Positions 42,759 through 51,900 of a DNA stretch of 64,000 nucleotides are shown piece after piece. Under the pieces are notes generated by a model. It worked only from the letters and a program-made list of their open reading frames with translations, searched no databases and had not been told where the DNA came from. Source of the stretch: Ktedonosporobacter rubrisoli (GTDB taxonomy: Bacteria; Chloroflexota; Ktedonobacteria; Ktedonobacterales; Ktedonobacteraceae); assembly GCF_004208415.1 (NCBI RefSeq), contig NZ_CP035758.1, positions 558,001-622,000 of the forward strand, given 5' to 3'. Numbering within the stretch: position 1 is the first letter of the stretch; each line of letters opens with the position of its first letter. The translations under genes and the position numbers were made by a program.

Positions 42759-42965
42759 ATGAAAAACCGATTGAAAGTGTTGCGGGCTGAGCACAACTGG
42801 TCACAGGCTCAACTCTCCACTTACCTGGGAGTTTCGCGCCAGACCGTCAATGCGCTGGAAACCGGCAAGTATGATCCCAGCCTGCCGCTGGCATTTAAGA
42901 TTGCGCGCCTTTTCCAGTTGCCTCTTGAAGAAATCTTTCAGGACGATTGTCAATCCCAACAGTAA
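42759..42965 (+). CDS. YozG-like XRE family regulator
   Basis: A 68-residue, single-domain helix-turn-helix protein: MKNRLKVLRAEHNWSQAQLS, then YLGVSRQTVNALETGKYDPSLPLAFKIARLFQLPLEEIF. It is all DNA-binding domain, as in YozG/Cro-like repressors. The start at 42759 has GGAGGG at an ideal distance; an ATG 12 bases earlier is less likely. It lies 16 bases after the membrane protein gene. Palindromes at 42221 and 42263, and a related site after the gene at 42982, are probably its targets. Confidence 0.9.
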   Translation: MKNRLKVLRAEHNWSQAQLSTYLGVSRQTVNALETGKYDPSLPLAFKIARLFQLPLEEIFQDDCQSQQ

Positions 42966-42981
42966 ACTGCCGCTTTTCCAG

Positions 42982-43034
42982 CAAGTATCCTTGATGGGCA
43001 AATTCCCCAAACAGCTTGTCCACCAGGATACTTG
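42982..43034. promoter_or_regulatory. Distal inverted repeat resembling the XRE operator
   Basis: CAAGTATCCTTG (42982-42993) differs from the operator CAAGTATACTTG at one base. Its outer ten bases CAAGTATCCT recur in inverse orientation as AGGATACTTG at 43025-43034. It may be an auxiliary repressor site or a terminator-like loop after the XRE gene. The remaining 43035-43414 shows no gene with support. Confidence 0.35.
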
Positions 43035-43414
43035 CGTGATTTTTACCATGATACTGGTTGTATTTACACCCGGCCCGGAAGAACTGTCCGAACATTCAAG
43101 TCATTTTTGCTCATCATTGATCGCATGCACATCTCCTGGAATTCCCAACGAACGGGAAACAAAAGCCGCTTCAGAAGCGCTCTCTCAAGCAGTCAATGGT
43201 TGTGCTGCTCAACATTCGGGGCAACTGCTTACATTTGGAGGCAAAAACGGGCCACATGGTAGGGCATTTACCACTTCGCAAGCGAGCCAGGGATTTTCAG
43301 ACGACGCGGGACACGCATAAACTGCTCTCCTATCAGGGCTTTTCGCTATGGGTCCCGCTCATCATCTTGCTTTAAACGAGGAGGATGTTACGCATTCTTC
43401 GCTCTGGAATGAGC

Positions 43415-44113
43415 CTATAGCTCCTTGTTCTGCGTGCGCTGCTTGCGCAGGCGTGCCCCTAAGCGAAAGGTCAGCACGCTGGCCAGAATGGTAAGCACAT
43501 AGAAGAGGATAGATGAAATCACTAACACCTGGGAGATGGAAAATGTGTAAATCATAACCAGGCGAATGAGAAATTCGATCGTATAGAAAACACCCCACAG
43601 GATCGTGACCGTGCGGATATAGCCCCGGAAGGAGGCAAATTTCCAAGCGGTGTCATAGGCCAACATTTGCTCTTGATCGTTGCCTACCGTGAAGTAGCGG
43701 ATGATATAGAACCAGATGGGCTTTGGGAAAATCAGCGAGATCAGGCAGATGACACCGAAGAGCACCGTCAGAAACGATTCGCGGATCAGGAAGAGTTTGG
43801 CATCACCCGTCATGAAGCTCAGGCCGATTGAAAGCACAATCGTAATCAGCATGAAAGCTCCCAGCACATCCACACTGCGCTGCCGGATCAGCGTGATGAT
43901 TGTCCAGATCAGGGCCGGCAAAGCCGAGAGCGCCAGAGCAGTCACATCGGAGGCCGCAGTAAAATTCTTCACAAGTTGGTAGACGACGATAACGCACACG
44001 CCATTGAGCAGGATGCTGGGCCACAGACCAATGATCAAGCCCAGCAGCGAGGGAGACTTCAACGACTGGGCCAGCTCAGCATCGTTGGCCGAAGGGTTAT
44101 ATGTAGTTGGCAT
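43415..44113 (-). CDS. VC0807-like multi-pass membrane protein (copy 2)
   Basis: A 232-residue homologue of 24187-24936 with the same helix order: LWPSILLNGVCVIVVYQLVK, ALSALPALIWTIITLIRQRS, the SFMTGDAKLFLIRESFL loop, KPIWFYIIRYF, and FLIRLVMIYTF. Identity by eye is about 55-60 percent, highest in the RQxxVDVLGAF and SFMTGDA loops, which are probably functional. The start at 44113 follows AAGGAA; the longer frame to 44206 is not supported. It lies 116 bases after SDR copy 2, as copy 1 follows SDR copy 1. Confidence 0.75.
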   Translation of the reverse strand: MPTTYNPSANDAELAQSLKSPSLLGLIIGLWPSILLNGVCVIVVYQLVKNFTAASDVTALALSALPALIWTIITLIRQRSVDVLGAFMLITIVLSIGLSFMTGDAKLFLIRESFLTVLFGVICLISLIFPKPIWFYIIRYFTVGNDQEQMLAYDTAWKFASFRGYIRTVTILWGVFYTIEFLIRLVMIYTFSISQVLVISSILFYVLTILASVLTFRLGARLRKQRTQNKEL

Positions 44114-44229
44114 GATGTTTTTTCCTTTTTTTGTGTTTCTCGCATGAACCAGCTTACCTATGGCTTTCCAGCTCTCGATCCTCACCGTCGTCGGTCCGTG
44201 GAACAAGCCAGAACTGGAAAGCCCGCATT

Positions 44230-45093
44230 TTATTTTGGCAAAAGCAAGGTAGGATTGCGCGGAGTCAGGATATCCTCCATCCGGGTGGCAATGCCTTTTT
44301 TGAATTCCGGCGGATAGATATAAAAGCGCTCCTCGCGAATAGCCGCAAAGGTCATGTCGGCGAGTTGTTGGGGCGACATTCCCGCGCGAATGGCCTGCTG
44401 AATTAGTTGTCCAGCCTCCCGTTCTTGTTGCGACAGCTGCTCTTCGCTGGCAGTGTGCGTATCTGGCGCGTTCTGCAGGCGGGCCGGGCGATTGCGTTCC
44501 GCGTCCTGAATGCGGGTATTCACGAAGCCGGGGCAGAGGATTGAGACTCCAATGCTTGCCCCTCTAAGAGTCAGTTCATGATAGAGAGTCTCGGTCAGGC
44601 TCACGACCGCATGCTTGCTCGCCATGTACACACTCAAGCCAGGGCTAGAGGTGAGACCCGCCATTGAGGCGGTATTGACAATGTAGCCCTCGGCTCCGCT
44701 TTCGAGCATGCGCGGCACAAAGGAACGAATGCCGTGAACGACCCCGTAGAGATTGACCCCCAGGACCCATTCCCAATCGGCAAGTGTGCTCTCCCAGGCG
44801 GATTTGCCTGCTCCAACCCCCGCATTGTTAAACAACAGATGCACCGCCGAGTAAGTTTCGTAAGCTTTCTGCGCAAGCTGCTCTACCGCTGCAGCCTGCG
44901 ACACGTCAGTCTGTACGGCAATGGTCTCGGCGCCTGAAGCGGCGAGCTCCTGGTTGGTTTGCTGAAGAGCTTGCTCCTCGACATCAGCCAGGACTACCTT
45001 CATGCCCTCCTGGAGGCAACGCTCTGCCAGAGCGCGCCCAATACCACTGGCTGCACCGGTGACCACGGCAACTTTTCCCTGAAAGGTCTTCAT
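44230..45093 (-). CDS. Short-chain dehydrogenase/reductase (SDR copy 2)
   Basis: A 287-residue classical SDR, the same length as copy 1. TGAASGIGRALAER, LADVEE, NNAGVGAGKSAW, the Ser of NTASMAGLTS and Tyr156-Lys160 in SVYMASK are all intact, and it ends NPTLLLPK. Relative to copy 1, differences cluster at about 40-60 and in the acidic 210-230 linker, while the active-site segments are almost unchanged, as expected for a paralogue kept under selection. A candidate shared operator (45209-45222) lies upstream. Confidence 0.9.
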   Translation of the reverse strand: MKTFQGKVAVVTGAASGIGRALAERCLQEGMKVVLADVEEQALQQTNQELAASGAETIAVQTDVSQAAAVEQLAQKAYETYSAVHLLFNNAGVGAGKSAWESTLADWEWVLGVNLYGVVHGIRSFVPRMLESGAEGYIVNTASMAGLTSSPGLSVYMASKHAVVSLTETLYHELTLRGASIGVSILCPGFVNTRIQDAERNRPARLQNAPDTHTASEEQLSQQEREAGQLIQQAIRAGMSPQQLADMTFAAIREERFYIYPPEFKKGIATRMEDILTPRNPTLLLPK

Positions 45094-45208
45094 ACGCTAT
45101 TCCTCTTTATTCTCTCTTCTTCAAACATGTTTGTTGTTTCTCTGCCTTCGGTTCAACCATTCGTTAAACTCGATGAGTAAAATATAGCCGACAAAAGCTG
45201 TGAACGCC

Positions 45209-45222
45209 TGTCCCATCAGTCA
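45209..45222. promoter_or_regulatory. Candidate operator upstream of SDR copy 2
   Basis: TGTCCCATCAGTCA, aligned with the dyad TGACCCAACGGTCA before SDR copy 1, and followed in both by a conserved block ending GGCCTATT. The symmetry is weaker here. Confidence 0.35.
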
Positions 45223-45326
45223 CGAATCACAGGCCTATTCCTGACGCCTCTCTGCTATGACCTGCGACCTAGATCATATAGGCCTATGGTCGCGAGCACT
45301 ATATATATTCACGAGCAGGCCTAACA

Positions 45327-45566
45327 TTAGAGAGCAGAAGAACCGTCGTCTGGCTCTTCTGTGCGAAGAGTCTCGTTTGTCTCAAGAGAAAGCAAGCGCA
45401 AGCCGAGGCGGCGAACGGTGAGTAAGACGCCATAGAGTGCGGCCTGGTCGGGCAAGGCCCCGCTGAGCAGGGTTGTCCCTCCAGGCTCATGCGTGATGTG
45501 CAGATCCTCAAACCACATCTGCCAGGATGGATCAAGATGCTGAGTGATGCGAATGCGACAGTGCAA
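45327..45566 (-). CDS. Small conserved protein with RIRITQHLDPxW motif
   Basis: A 79-residue protein of a family frequent in Ktedonobacteria and actinomycetes, named only by pattern: an RIRITQHLDPSWQMWFEDL segment, THEPGGTTLLSGALPDQAALYGVL and a VRRLGLRLLSLE end. Members look like small ligand-binding or regulatory units with no known reaction. The TTG start is supported by AAGGAGG six bases upstream; no ATG is available. It is the next gene after the giant LuxR regulator on the same strand. Confidence 0.6.
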   Translation of the reverse strand: MHCRIRITQHLDPSWQMWFEDLHITHEPGGTTLLSGALPDQAALYGVLLTVRRLGLRLLSLETNETLRTEEPDDGSSAL

Positions 45567-45683
45567 TTGATCGCCTCCTTCCCGATACTCCTGCCCTCTG
45601 GCAATAGTATAAAGAGCAGGAAGGTGATTTTACTTCACCCTTTGGGGCGATCTGTGGGATGAGAAACGGGAGCACGTTGGGAA

Positions 45684-48600
45684 TTAGAGCAGATGAAGAT
45701 CACGCGCACGCGCAAGTGCCTGGGTACGACTGCTCACCTGCAGCTTGTTATAAAGATGGCGCAAATGCGTTTTGACTGTATTGTGAGAAACCACAAGGAT
45801 CTGCGCCATCTCTTGCGTCGAGCGGCCTGCGGCGAGCAGGTGCAACACGCGCTGTTCCCGGGCTGTGAGCGGTTCCAGAAGCAACGGCTGATCCAGAAGA
45901 CGCGCCCGAGGTGGCCTTTGAGCTACCTGCTCAGGCGTGGGAGCAAGCTGTGACGCATTTCGTAGCATGGCTCGTTGGCGCTTTTCCTGGGCAAAGGCGG
46001 CCAGCAGCGTCGCGATGTAGGAGCCCGGGATAGGGGCAATCTCGTTCTCCTGGTTCCCTGACGTATCGAGCAGGCTTTGCAGCAGCTTTTGCATCGGCTC
46101 ACCCATATCCAGGTAGACGCGTAGGTGGCCCTCACATCTTGTCAGGTGCAGCAAACGCCGAACCGCCGCTTGCGCAAGTTCTTGTTTCCCCATCTGGTGG
46201 AGAGCCGTGGCAGAGAGCGCGAGAGACGCAATGGTATCTTCGACATTTTCTGCGCGATCAAGATACTTGCGAAACGCTTCAAGGGTGGCGAGCGCCTGGC
46301 CGTATTGCTGCCTGACCAGCTGTACGCGGATCAGTGTGAGCACGCCTATATTCTGTGAGTAGTCCCAGTCAGCAGGACTAAAGACCACCTGTCTCGCCCA
46401 GGCATTCGCTGCCTCCATGTTCCCCTCAGCCAGCCACAAACGTACCTGGACATTGGTCTTCCAGAAACGAAAGGTTCCGCGCTCTTCCCACAGTCTGAAC
46501 GGTTCCTCCTCCAACACCTCATTAGCGGCTTGCAGATTGCCTGCGGCGATTTCGAGTTCGACCAGGCTCCTATACCCCCATACCATATGATCCTTCTGCT
46601 GCCAGGCCAGCGCGTCAGTGATCGCCTGGCGGAGAAGCGTACGGGCCTCATCCAGATGATTCCATTCCAGGTAAACTGATGCCAGACAAATAGAAAAGTA
46701 GCCCGCCAGGTAAGCGCGCCCCTTGACATGCTCAAGCAGAGCCAGCGCCTCCAAGCTCTCCCGTTGGGTCTGGCGCAACAGCCCGGCTTTCAGAGAGGCC
46801 AGCGCCAGCCATTGCTTGACCTTGATGAGGGCAAAGCGATCCCTTGACATGCTCAGCCGTTGCTTCATTTCCAGGAGCCGTGGCAAAAGCCCCACGCCTT
46901 CTCCTCGGAAAGTATAGTGATATACAAAGGCGCAGGAGAGGGGGATCATTTGCCAGAAAATCTCATCATCAAGCTCCATCTGCATTCCCTGTTGGACCAG
47001 GCGCATAAATTGCTCAAGGTCATAGCTTACTTCTGCGATCAGCATCTCGCCCATCAAGCGCAGCAGGCGTATGCGTTGGCTAAGCAAGCGATGCTGGAGG
47101 AATAAGGGCTCTTGCTGCTCTTCCTCAGTTCCTAGCGCGGCTTCCTCAACGCGGATGAGCAGGCGCTCAACTTGCGCACGGATTGGGCTGATCTGGGCTT
47201 TCGAGGTATGCGCATACGAATTCAGCAGGTACCAGGCGGCCTTGAGGACAAAGCCAGCATGAGCCCGAATCATCTCATCAGGCAACGCCATGATCCAATG
47301 GAAGAGCGCCTTCACCTCTCCATGCAACCAGAACTGCTCAGCCCTTTCTTCTATCAAGCGTGCCGCGCCAGCGTAATCGGCGGCAGCCAGGCGCTGGGAA
47401 ATCGCCTCGCTCCATTCGCCCTGCTGTTCATACAGGCTCGCCGCCCGTAGGTGCAAGGGCCGCACCAGTTCTGGCCGCGTCGCGCGCAAACGTGCCAGCA
47501 AAGCTTCGCGAAAGAGGTCATGCAAGCGATACCAACGCCGTTCTTCATCGAGTGGCACTAGAAACAGGTTCGCCTTTTCCAACTGCTCTAGCATCTGCTG
47601 ACAGGCCTGGAGATCGGCCTGTGCCGTAACTGCCTGGCAGAAAGCTGCTGACAAGCGAGGCAGAATCGCACAATGGAGCAAAAAGTCCTGAAGCGGCTGC
47701 TCAACATGCGCCAGAATATCTTCCTGCACATAGTCCATCAAATAACGGTGACTGCCCATAAATCCGCGAATAAAGCTCGCACGATCCTGGGCATGCGAGA
47801 GCGCGAGCGCCGCCAGGTGCAGGCCCGCGATCCAGCCTTCAGTGCGCTGGGCCAGCAAGGCAATCTCTTTCGGGTCAAGCGGGAGCGCCATCGTCCGGGT
47901 CAAAAACTGGCCTACCTCCTCCTCTTGAAAGCGTAGATCGGCATCGCGCAGCTCAAGGAGCCTTCCACGCGCTCGCAAGCGCGCCAGAGCAAGGGGCGGG
48001 TCAGTCCGACTGGCCACAATGAGGTGCAGGTGGGCTGGCAGATGCTCAAGCAGGAAGAGCAGCGAGTCATGGATGGCCTGCTCTTCAATCACCTGGTAAT
48101 CGTCAAGGAGCAGAAAGGTCGGGGTGCTCTGCACGCTCAGGTCCTGAAGCAGCAAGGCCAGGATCGTCTCCAGAGAGGCAGGCTGCGGCGAACGCAAGAG
48201 AACCAGAGCGCGCTCACCCACCAGGGGAGAAGTGGCCTGGCTGTACCTCAGTGCGGCGATGAGCGCCACCCAAAAACGTACCGGGTCATTCTCCTGCTCA
48301 CTGAGCGAAAGCCAGGCCATGGGGTTGCCAGAGCGGGCAGCCCACATGGAGAGCAGCGTGGTCTTTCCCCAGCCTGCCGAGGCCGAGAGCAAGGTCAGCC
48401 GATGGAACCGTGCTGCATCCAGCCGGGTGAGCAGCCGCTCCCGCACCACCAGGGAGGAGGCGAGCAGCGGGTGAACCAGGCTGGTCGTAAGCAATGGCAT
48501 ATCAGGCAGCACAGCGGGCTCGGTAGCATCTTGCGAAGCTGCACGCGGAGCGAGGGTAGAGGCAATCGTTTCCAGATGCGCAAAAGTCACCCTGGCAGGC

Positions 48601-48863
48601 TGGCCGAGGTAGCGCTTGCTGGTGCGCTTGCCAGCTGTACGAGAGGCATACCAGTACTGGCTAGCATTTCGGCGCACTTCTTTATAGACGTTCAGGTGAC
48701 CGGCAGCTCCCCGGAAGGTAAACGCCGTCACCGTCGCTAGCCAGGTCTGCCAGGCATCCGTCTCTTCTGAGAGAAAAACCCGCTCAAGCTGGCCCTGGGT
48801 AGACAACTCATACCCGGCGTGCTCCTGTGACCAGGTGAGGATATGCTGTGATGTTTTAGGCAT
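45684..48863 (-). CDS. MalT-like LuxR family regulator (LAL/STAND)
   Basis: A 1059-residue ATP-dependent activator. The first 110 residues (WSQEHAGYELSTQGQLERVF ... YWYASRTAGKRTSKRYLG) are a head domain typical of Ktedonobacteria. A MalT-type NTPase follows, with Walker A LLSASAGWGKTTLL (about 160), Walker B FLLLDDYQVI and sensor VASRTDPPLALARLRARG. A helical/TPR region of about 550 residues follows, and a LuxR helix-turn-helix at about 990-1055 (LTAREQRVLHLLAAGRSTQEMAQILVVSHNTVKTHLRHLYNKL). It binds an inducer on the TPR part, oligomerises and activates transcription. The inducer and targets are not known from the window. Confidence 0.9.
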   Translation of the reverse strand: MPKTSQHILTWSQEHAGYELSTQGQLERVFLSEETDAWQTWLATVTAFTFRGAAGHLNVYKEVRRNASQYWYASRTAGKRTSKRYLGQPARVTFAHLETIASTLAPRAASQDATEPAVLPDMPLLTTSLVHPLLASSLVVRERLLTRLDAARFHRLTLLSASAGWGKTTLLSMWAARSGNPMAWLSLSEQENDPVRFWVALIAALRYSQATSPLVGERALVLLRSPQPASLETILALLLQDLSVQSTPTFLLLDDYQVIEEQAIHDSLLFLLEHLPAHLHLIVASRTDPPLALARLRARGRLLELRDADLRFQEEEVGQFLTRTMALPLDPKEIALLAQRTEGWIAGLHLAALALSHAQDRASFIRGFMGSHRYLMDYVQEDILAHVEQPLQDFLLHCAILPRLSAAFCQAVTAQADLQACQQMLEQLEKANLFLVPLDEERRWYRLHDLFREALLARLRATRPELVRPLHLRAASLYEQQGEWSEAISQRLAAADYAGAARLIEERAEQFWLHGEVKALFHWIMALPDEMIRAHAGFVLKAAWYLLNSYAHTSKAQISPIRAQVERLLIRVEEAALGTEEEQQEPLFLQHRLLSQRIRLLRLMGEMLIAEVSYDLEQFMRLVQQGMQMELDDEIFWQMIPLSCAFVYHYTFRGEGVGLLPRLLEMKQRLSMSRDRFALIKVKQWLALASLKAGLLRQTQRESLEALALLEHVKGRAYLAGYFSICLASVYLEWNHLDEARTLLRQAITDALAWQQKDHMVWGYRSLVELEIAAGNLQAANEVLEEEPFRLWEERGTFRFWKTNVQVRLWLAEGNMEAANAWARQVVFSPADWDYSQNIGVLTLIRVQLVRQQYGQALATLEAFRKYLDRAENVEDTIASLALSATALHQMGKQELAQAAVRRLLHLTRCEGHLRVYLDMGEPMQKLLQSLLDTSGNQENEIAPIPGSYIATLLAAFAQEKRQRAMLRNASQLAPTPEQVAQRPPRARLLDQPLLLEPLTAREQRVLHLLAAGRSTQEMAQILVVSHNTVKTHLRHLYNKLQVSSRTQALARARDLHLL

Positions 48864-48932
48864 CCTGCCCCTCTTTCGTGAATCGTGTTCTTCCCAACTT
48901 AGTACACATCCTCCCCAACACGGAAGAGTATA

Positions 48933-51900
48933 TCACACAGAAGCCAGCTCATCTCCGCTCAAAAGCGGCAAGGTAAACCAGAAAGTCGCGCCCTGGCCCG
49001 GCACACTCTCAATGCCCACACTGCCCTCATGGCGAGCGATGAGGGTCCTGCAGATATGCAAGCCGAGCCCCATACCCAAACTAGAGCCACTCTTGACAAC
49101 AATGCCGGGAGCCTGGTAGAAGCGTTCCCAGATGCGCTGTTGTTGCTCGCTTGATAGGCCTGGCCCCTGATCGCGCACCCATAGACGCGCATAACGTTTT
49201 TGCACCGAGAGGCCTACTTCCACAGGGGCCGAAGCTGGCGAATATTTCAAAGCATTGGAAAGATAGTTTGCGATGACCTGGCCGATACGTGCGATATCAG
49301 CCAGCACCATCACTGGATCATCAGTGGTGGGCAGCGAGAGCGTGATGGTACGACTTGGCGCGCTCGCTTGATAGTCAAGCACGATTTCACGTACCAGAGG
49401 CACCAGATCGCAAGGCTCTAACGATAGTTCTAGTTTGCCAGCCTGAATGCGCGAGACATCCAGCAAATCTCCAATGAGCCGTTGTTGGATATCGGTCTGG
49501 CGCAGAGCCCGCGTCAGCAGTAGTGAGAGATCTTTGAACTCCTGCCTGGTAGTAACGATGGAGAGCTCGGGATCAGAGAGCAACCGCTTGAGGCGCCGCT
49601 GGGCCAATTGTAGATTACCCTTCATTGCCGTGAGCGGATTACGCAGATCATGACTGGCCATGCGCAAGAACTCATCTTTACGCTCTTCGAGCTGTTTTTG
49701 TTCCTCAATCTCAGTATTAGCACCAACCCACATCACGATGCTACCTTCGTCGTCGCGAATCGGTACAGCCCGACTGACATGCCAGCGATAGACGCCATCG
49801 GCCCGGCGAAAGCGATGCTCACAGTAAAAAGGTTCACCAGTGGCGAGAGCCTGTCGCCAGCGGCGCAAATTTTCTTCAAGATCCTGCGGATGAATGAATC
49901 GGGTCCAGCCCCAATCGCGAATTTCCTCAAATGTTAAACCAGTAAACTCAGTCCACTGAGGATTAAAATAATCAACATCGCCATTTGGCCTGGCCGTAAA
50001 TATCTTCTGCGGCATAGCTTCGGCCAGAAAGCGTAAACGGGCCTCGCTCATTTTCAGGCGCTGGCGAGCATTCACCTGCTCAGTCACATCCACAGCATGC
50101 ACCAGAATACCTTCGACCTGGCCGGAAGCTGCGCGAATCGGTTGGTAGACAAAATTGAAATAGACATCTTCTAGCCGGCCCGTATTATCCCGGTCCAGTT
50201 TGGCGCGAACTTCAGTACCTACAAAAGGCTCGCCCGTCGTATATACCCGGTCCAGCAGTTCATAAAAGCCCTGTCCATTAAGCTCGGGTAAGGCCTCGCG
50301 AATCGGTTTGTCAAGAATATCGCGTTGCCCCACGAGTTGCAGATAGAGCGGATTGGCCAGTTCGTATATATGTGTCTCGCCACGCAACAGACAAATAATA
50401 GCCGGCGCTTGCATCAGGAGAGCATAAAGGCGTTCCCTGGCCTGCTCTGCCTCTCGGCGCAAACTTGCGATATCCAGCCGAGCCGCTACACGCGCCAGCA
50501 ACTCGCGCGCCGAGAACGGCTTAACCAGGTAATCTTCAGCCCCGGCCGCCAGCCCTTCGAGGGTGGCTTCCTCCCCGGCACGTGCCGAAAGCAGCAATAC
50601 GGGAATGCGCGCAGTCAATGGATCAGCCCGCAAGGCTTTGAGCATGGCAAAACCATCCATTTCTGGCAACATCACATCGCTAATAATCAGGTCAGGCAAG
50701 GTCTCGCGGGCCAAGGCCAGGGCAGCTTTGCCATCGGCAGCCAGCTCCACTTGATAGGTAACGTGTAGCAAACGCTGCAGATACGCGCGCATATCGGCAT
50801 TATCATCCACCACCAGCAGCCGGCTGCGCGCCCCAGAGGATACCACAGCCCTGGCCTGAGATGGCGATAGGAAGGCATCGCCATCTGGAGACGCGTCAGT
50901 TTTCCTTCCGTTATACTCAGATGCTGGCAGCCAGCTTAGAACCTCTTCCACATAGGGATCGGCTAGCAGCGCCGGGGACGCTTGCTGATATTTCCTGACC
51001 CGCTGTTGCGCCGGCACATGGCAGAAGCCTTCTGGTAAGCGAATCGTGAAGATGGTTCCTACGTTTTCCTGGCTCTTCACGGTAATGCTACCGGCATGCA
51101 AACGGACCAGTTCCTGTACGAGAGAGAGACCAATGCCCGAACCCTCCTGACTACGGGCCTTACGCGCCTCGGCGCGGTAGAAGCGTTCAAACAGGTGCGG
51201 CACGTCTTCGGCGCGTATGCCAATGCCGCTATCCTGCACTGTCAGCTCAACGCCATCCTCAATAGGTGAGAGAGCCAGGCGAATAAAACCCTTGAAAGTG
51301 AATTTAAAGGCATTGGAAAGCAGATTGAGCACGATCTTTTCCCACATCTGCCGATCCACCCAGATAGGTTCAGGCAGCTTTGGGCAATCCACAAGCAATT
51401 GCAGGCCAGCGCGCTCGACTGCCGAGCGGAAAGCACTGGCCACATCCATTGTTAGCTCAGCAAGATCGGTTGGCTCATAGCGGGCCTCGGCGCGGCCGGC
51501 TTCAATGCGCGCAAAATCGAGCAAGGTGTTGACTAGCTTGAGCTGGCGCAGGGCATTGCGGCGCACCATCTCGACCTGCTCTCGCTGCTCTTCATCGAGA
51601 GGGTGTAAACGATCAGCCAGCAAGGACTCCAGGGGTCCGAGCGAAAGGGTGAGCGGCGTGCGAAACTCGTGGCTAATATTGCTGAAAAAGGCAGTTTTGG
51701 CGCGATCCAACTCGGCAAGCGCCTCAGCCCGCCGTCGTTCTTCTTCATGAGTGCGAGCATTGGAGATTGCGGCCGCCAGGTGCGTCGCAACCAGCTCAAA
51801 GAAGCCGCGATATTCTTCATCGAAGGCATGGTGAGGACTGATCCCGGCCACCAGCAATCCAGCGAGCGGAATATCGCCAGCCCGAGCAATAGGCATCAGG

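Noticed and set aside
42850..43320. Plus-strand frame of 156 codons starting inside the XRE gene
   Set aside because: It begins within another coding frame, has no ribosome site, and its sequence resembles translated non-coding DNA.
48024..48740. Long plus-strand reading frame opposite the LuxR-type gene (238 codons)
   Set aside because: It is antisense to well-supported ATPase motifs; Arg/Gln-rich, no ribosome site and no protein-like pattern.
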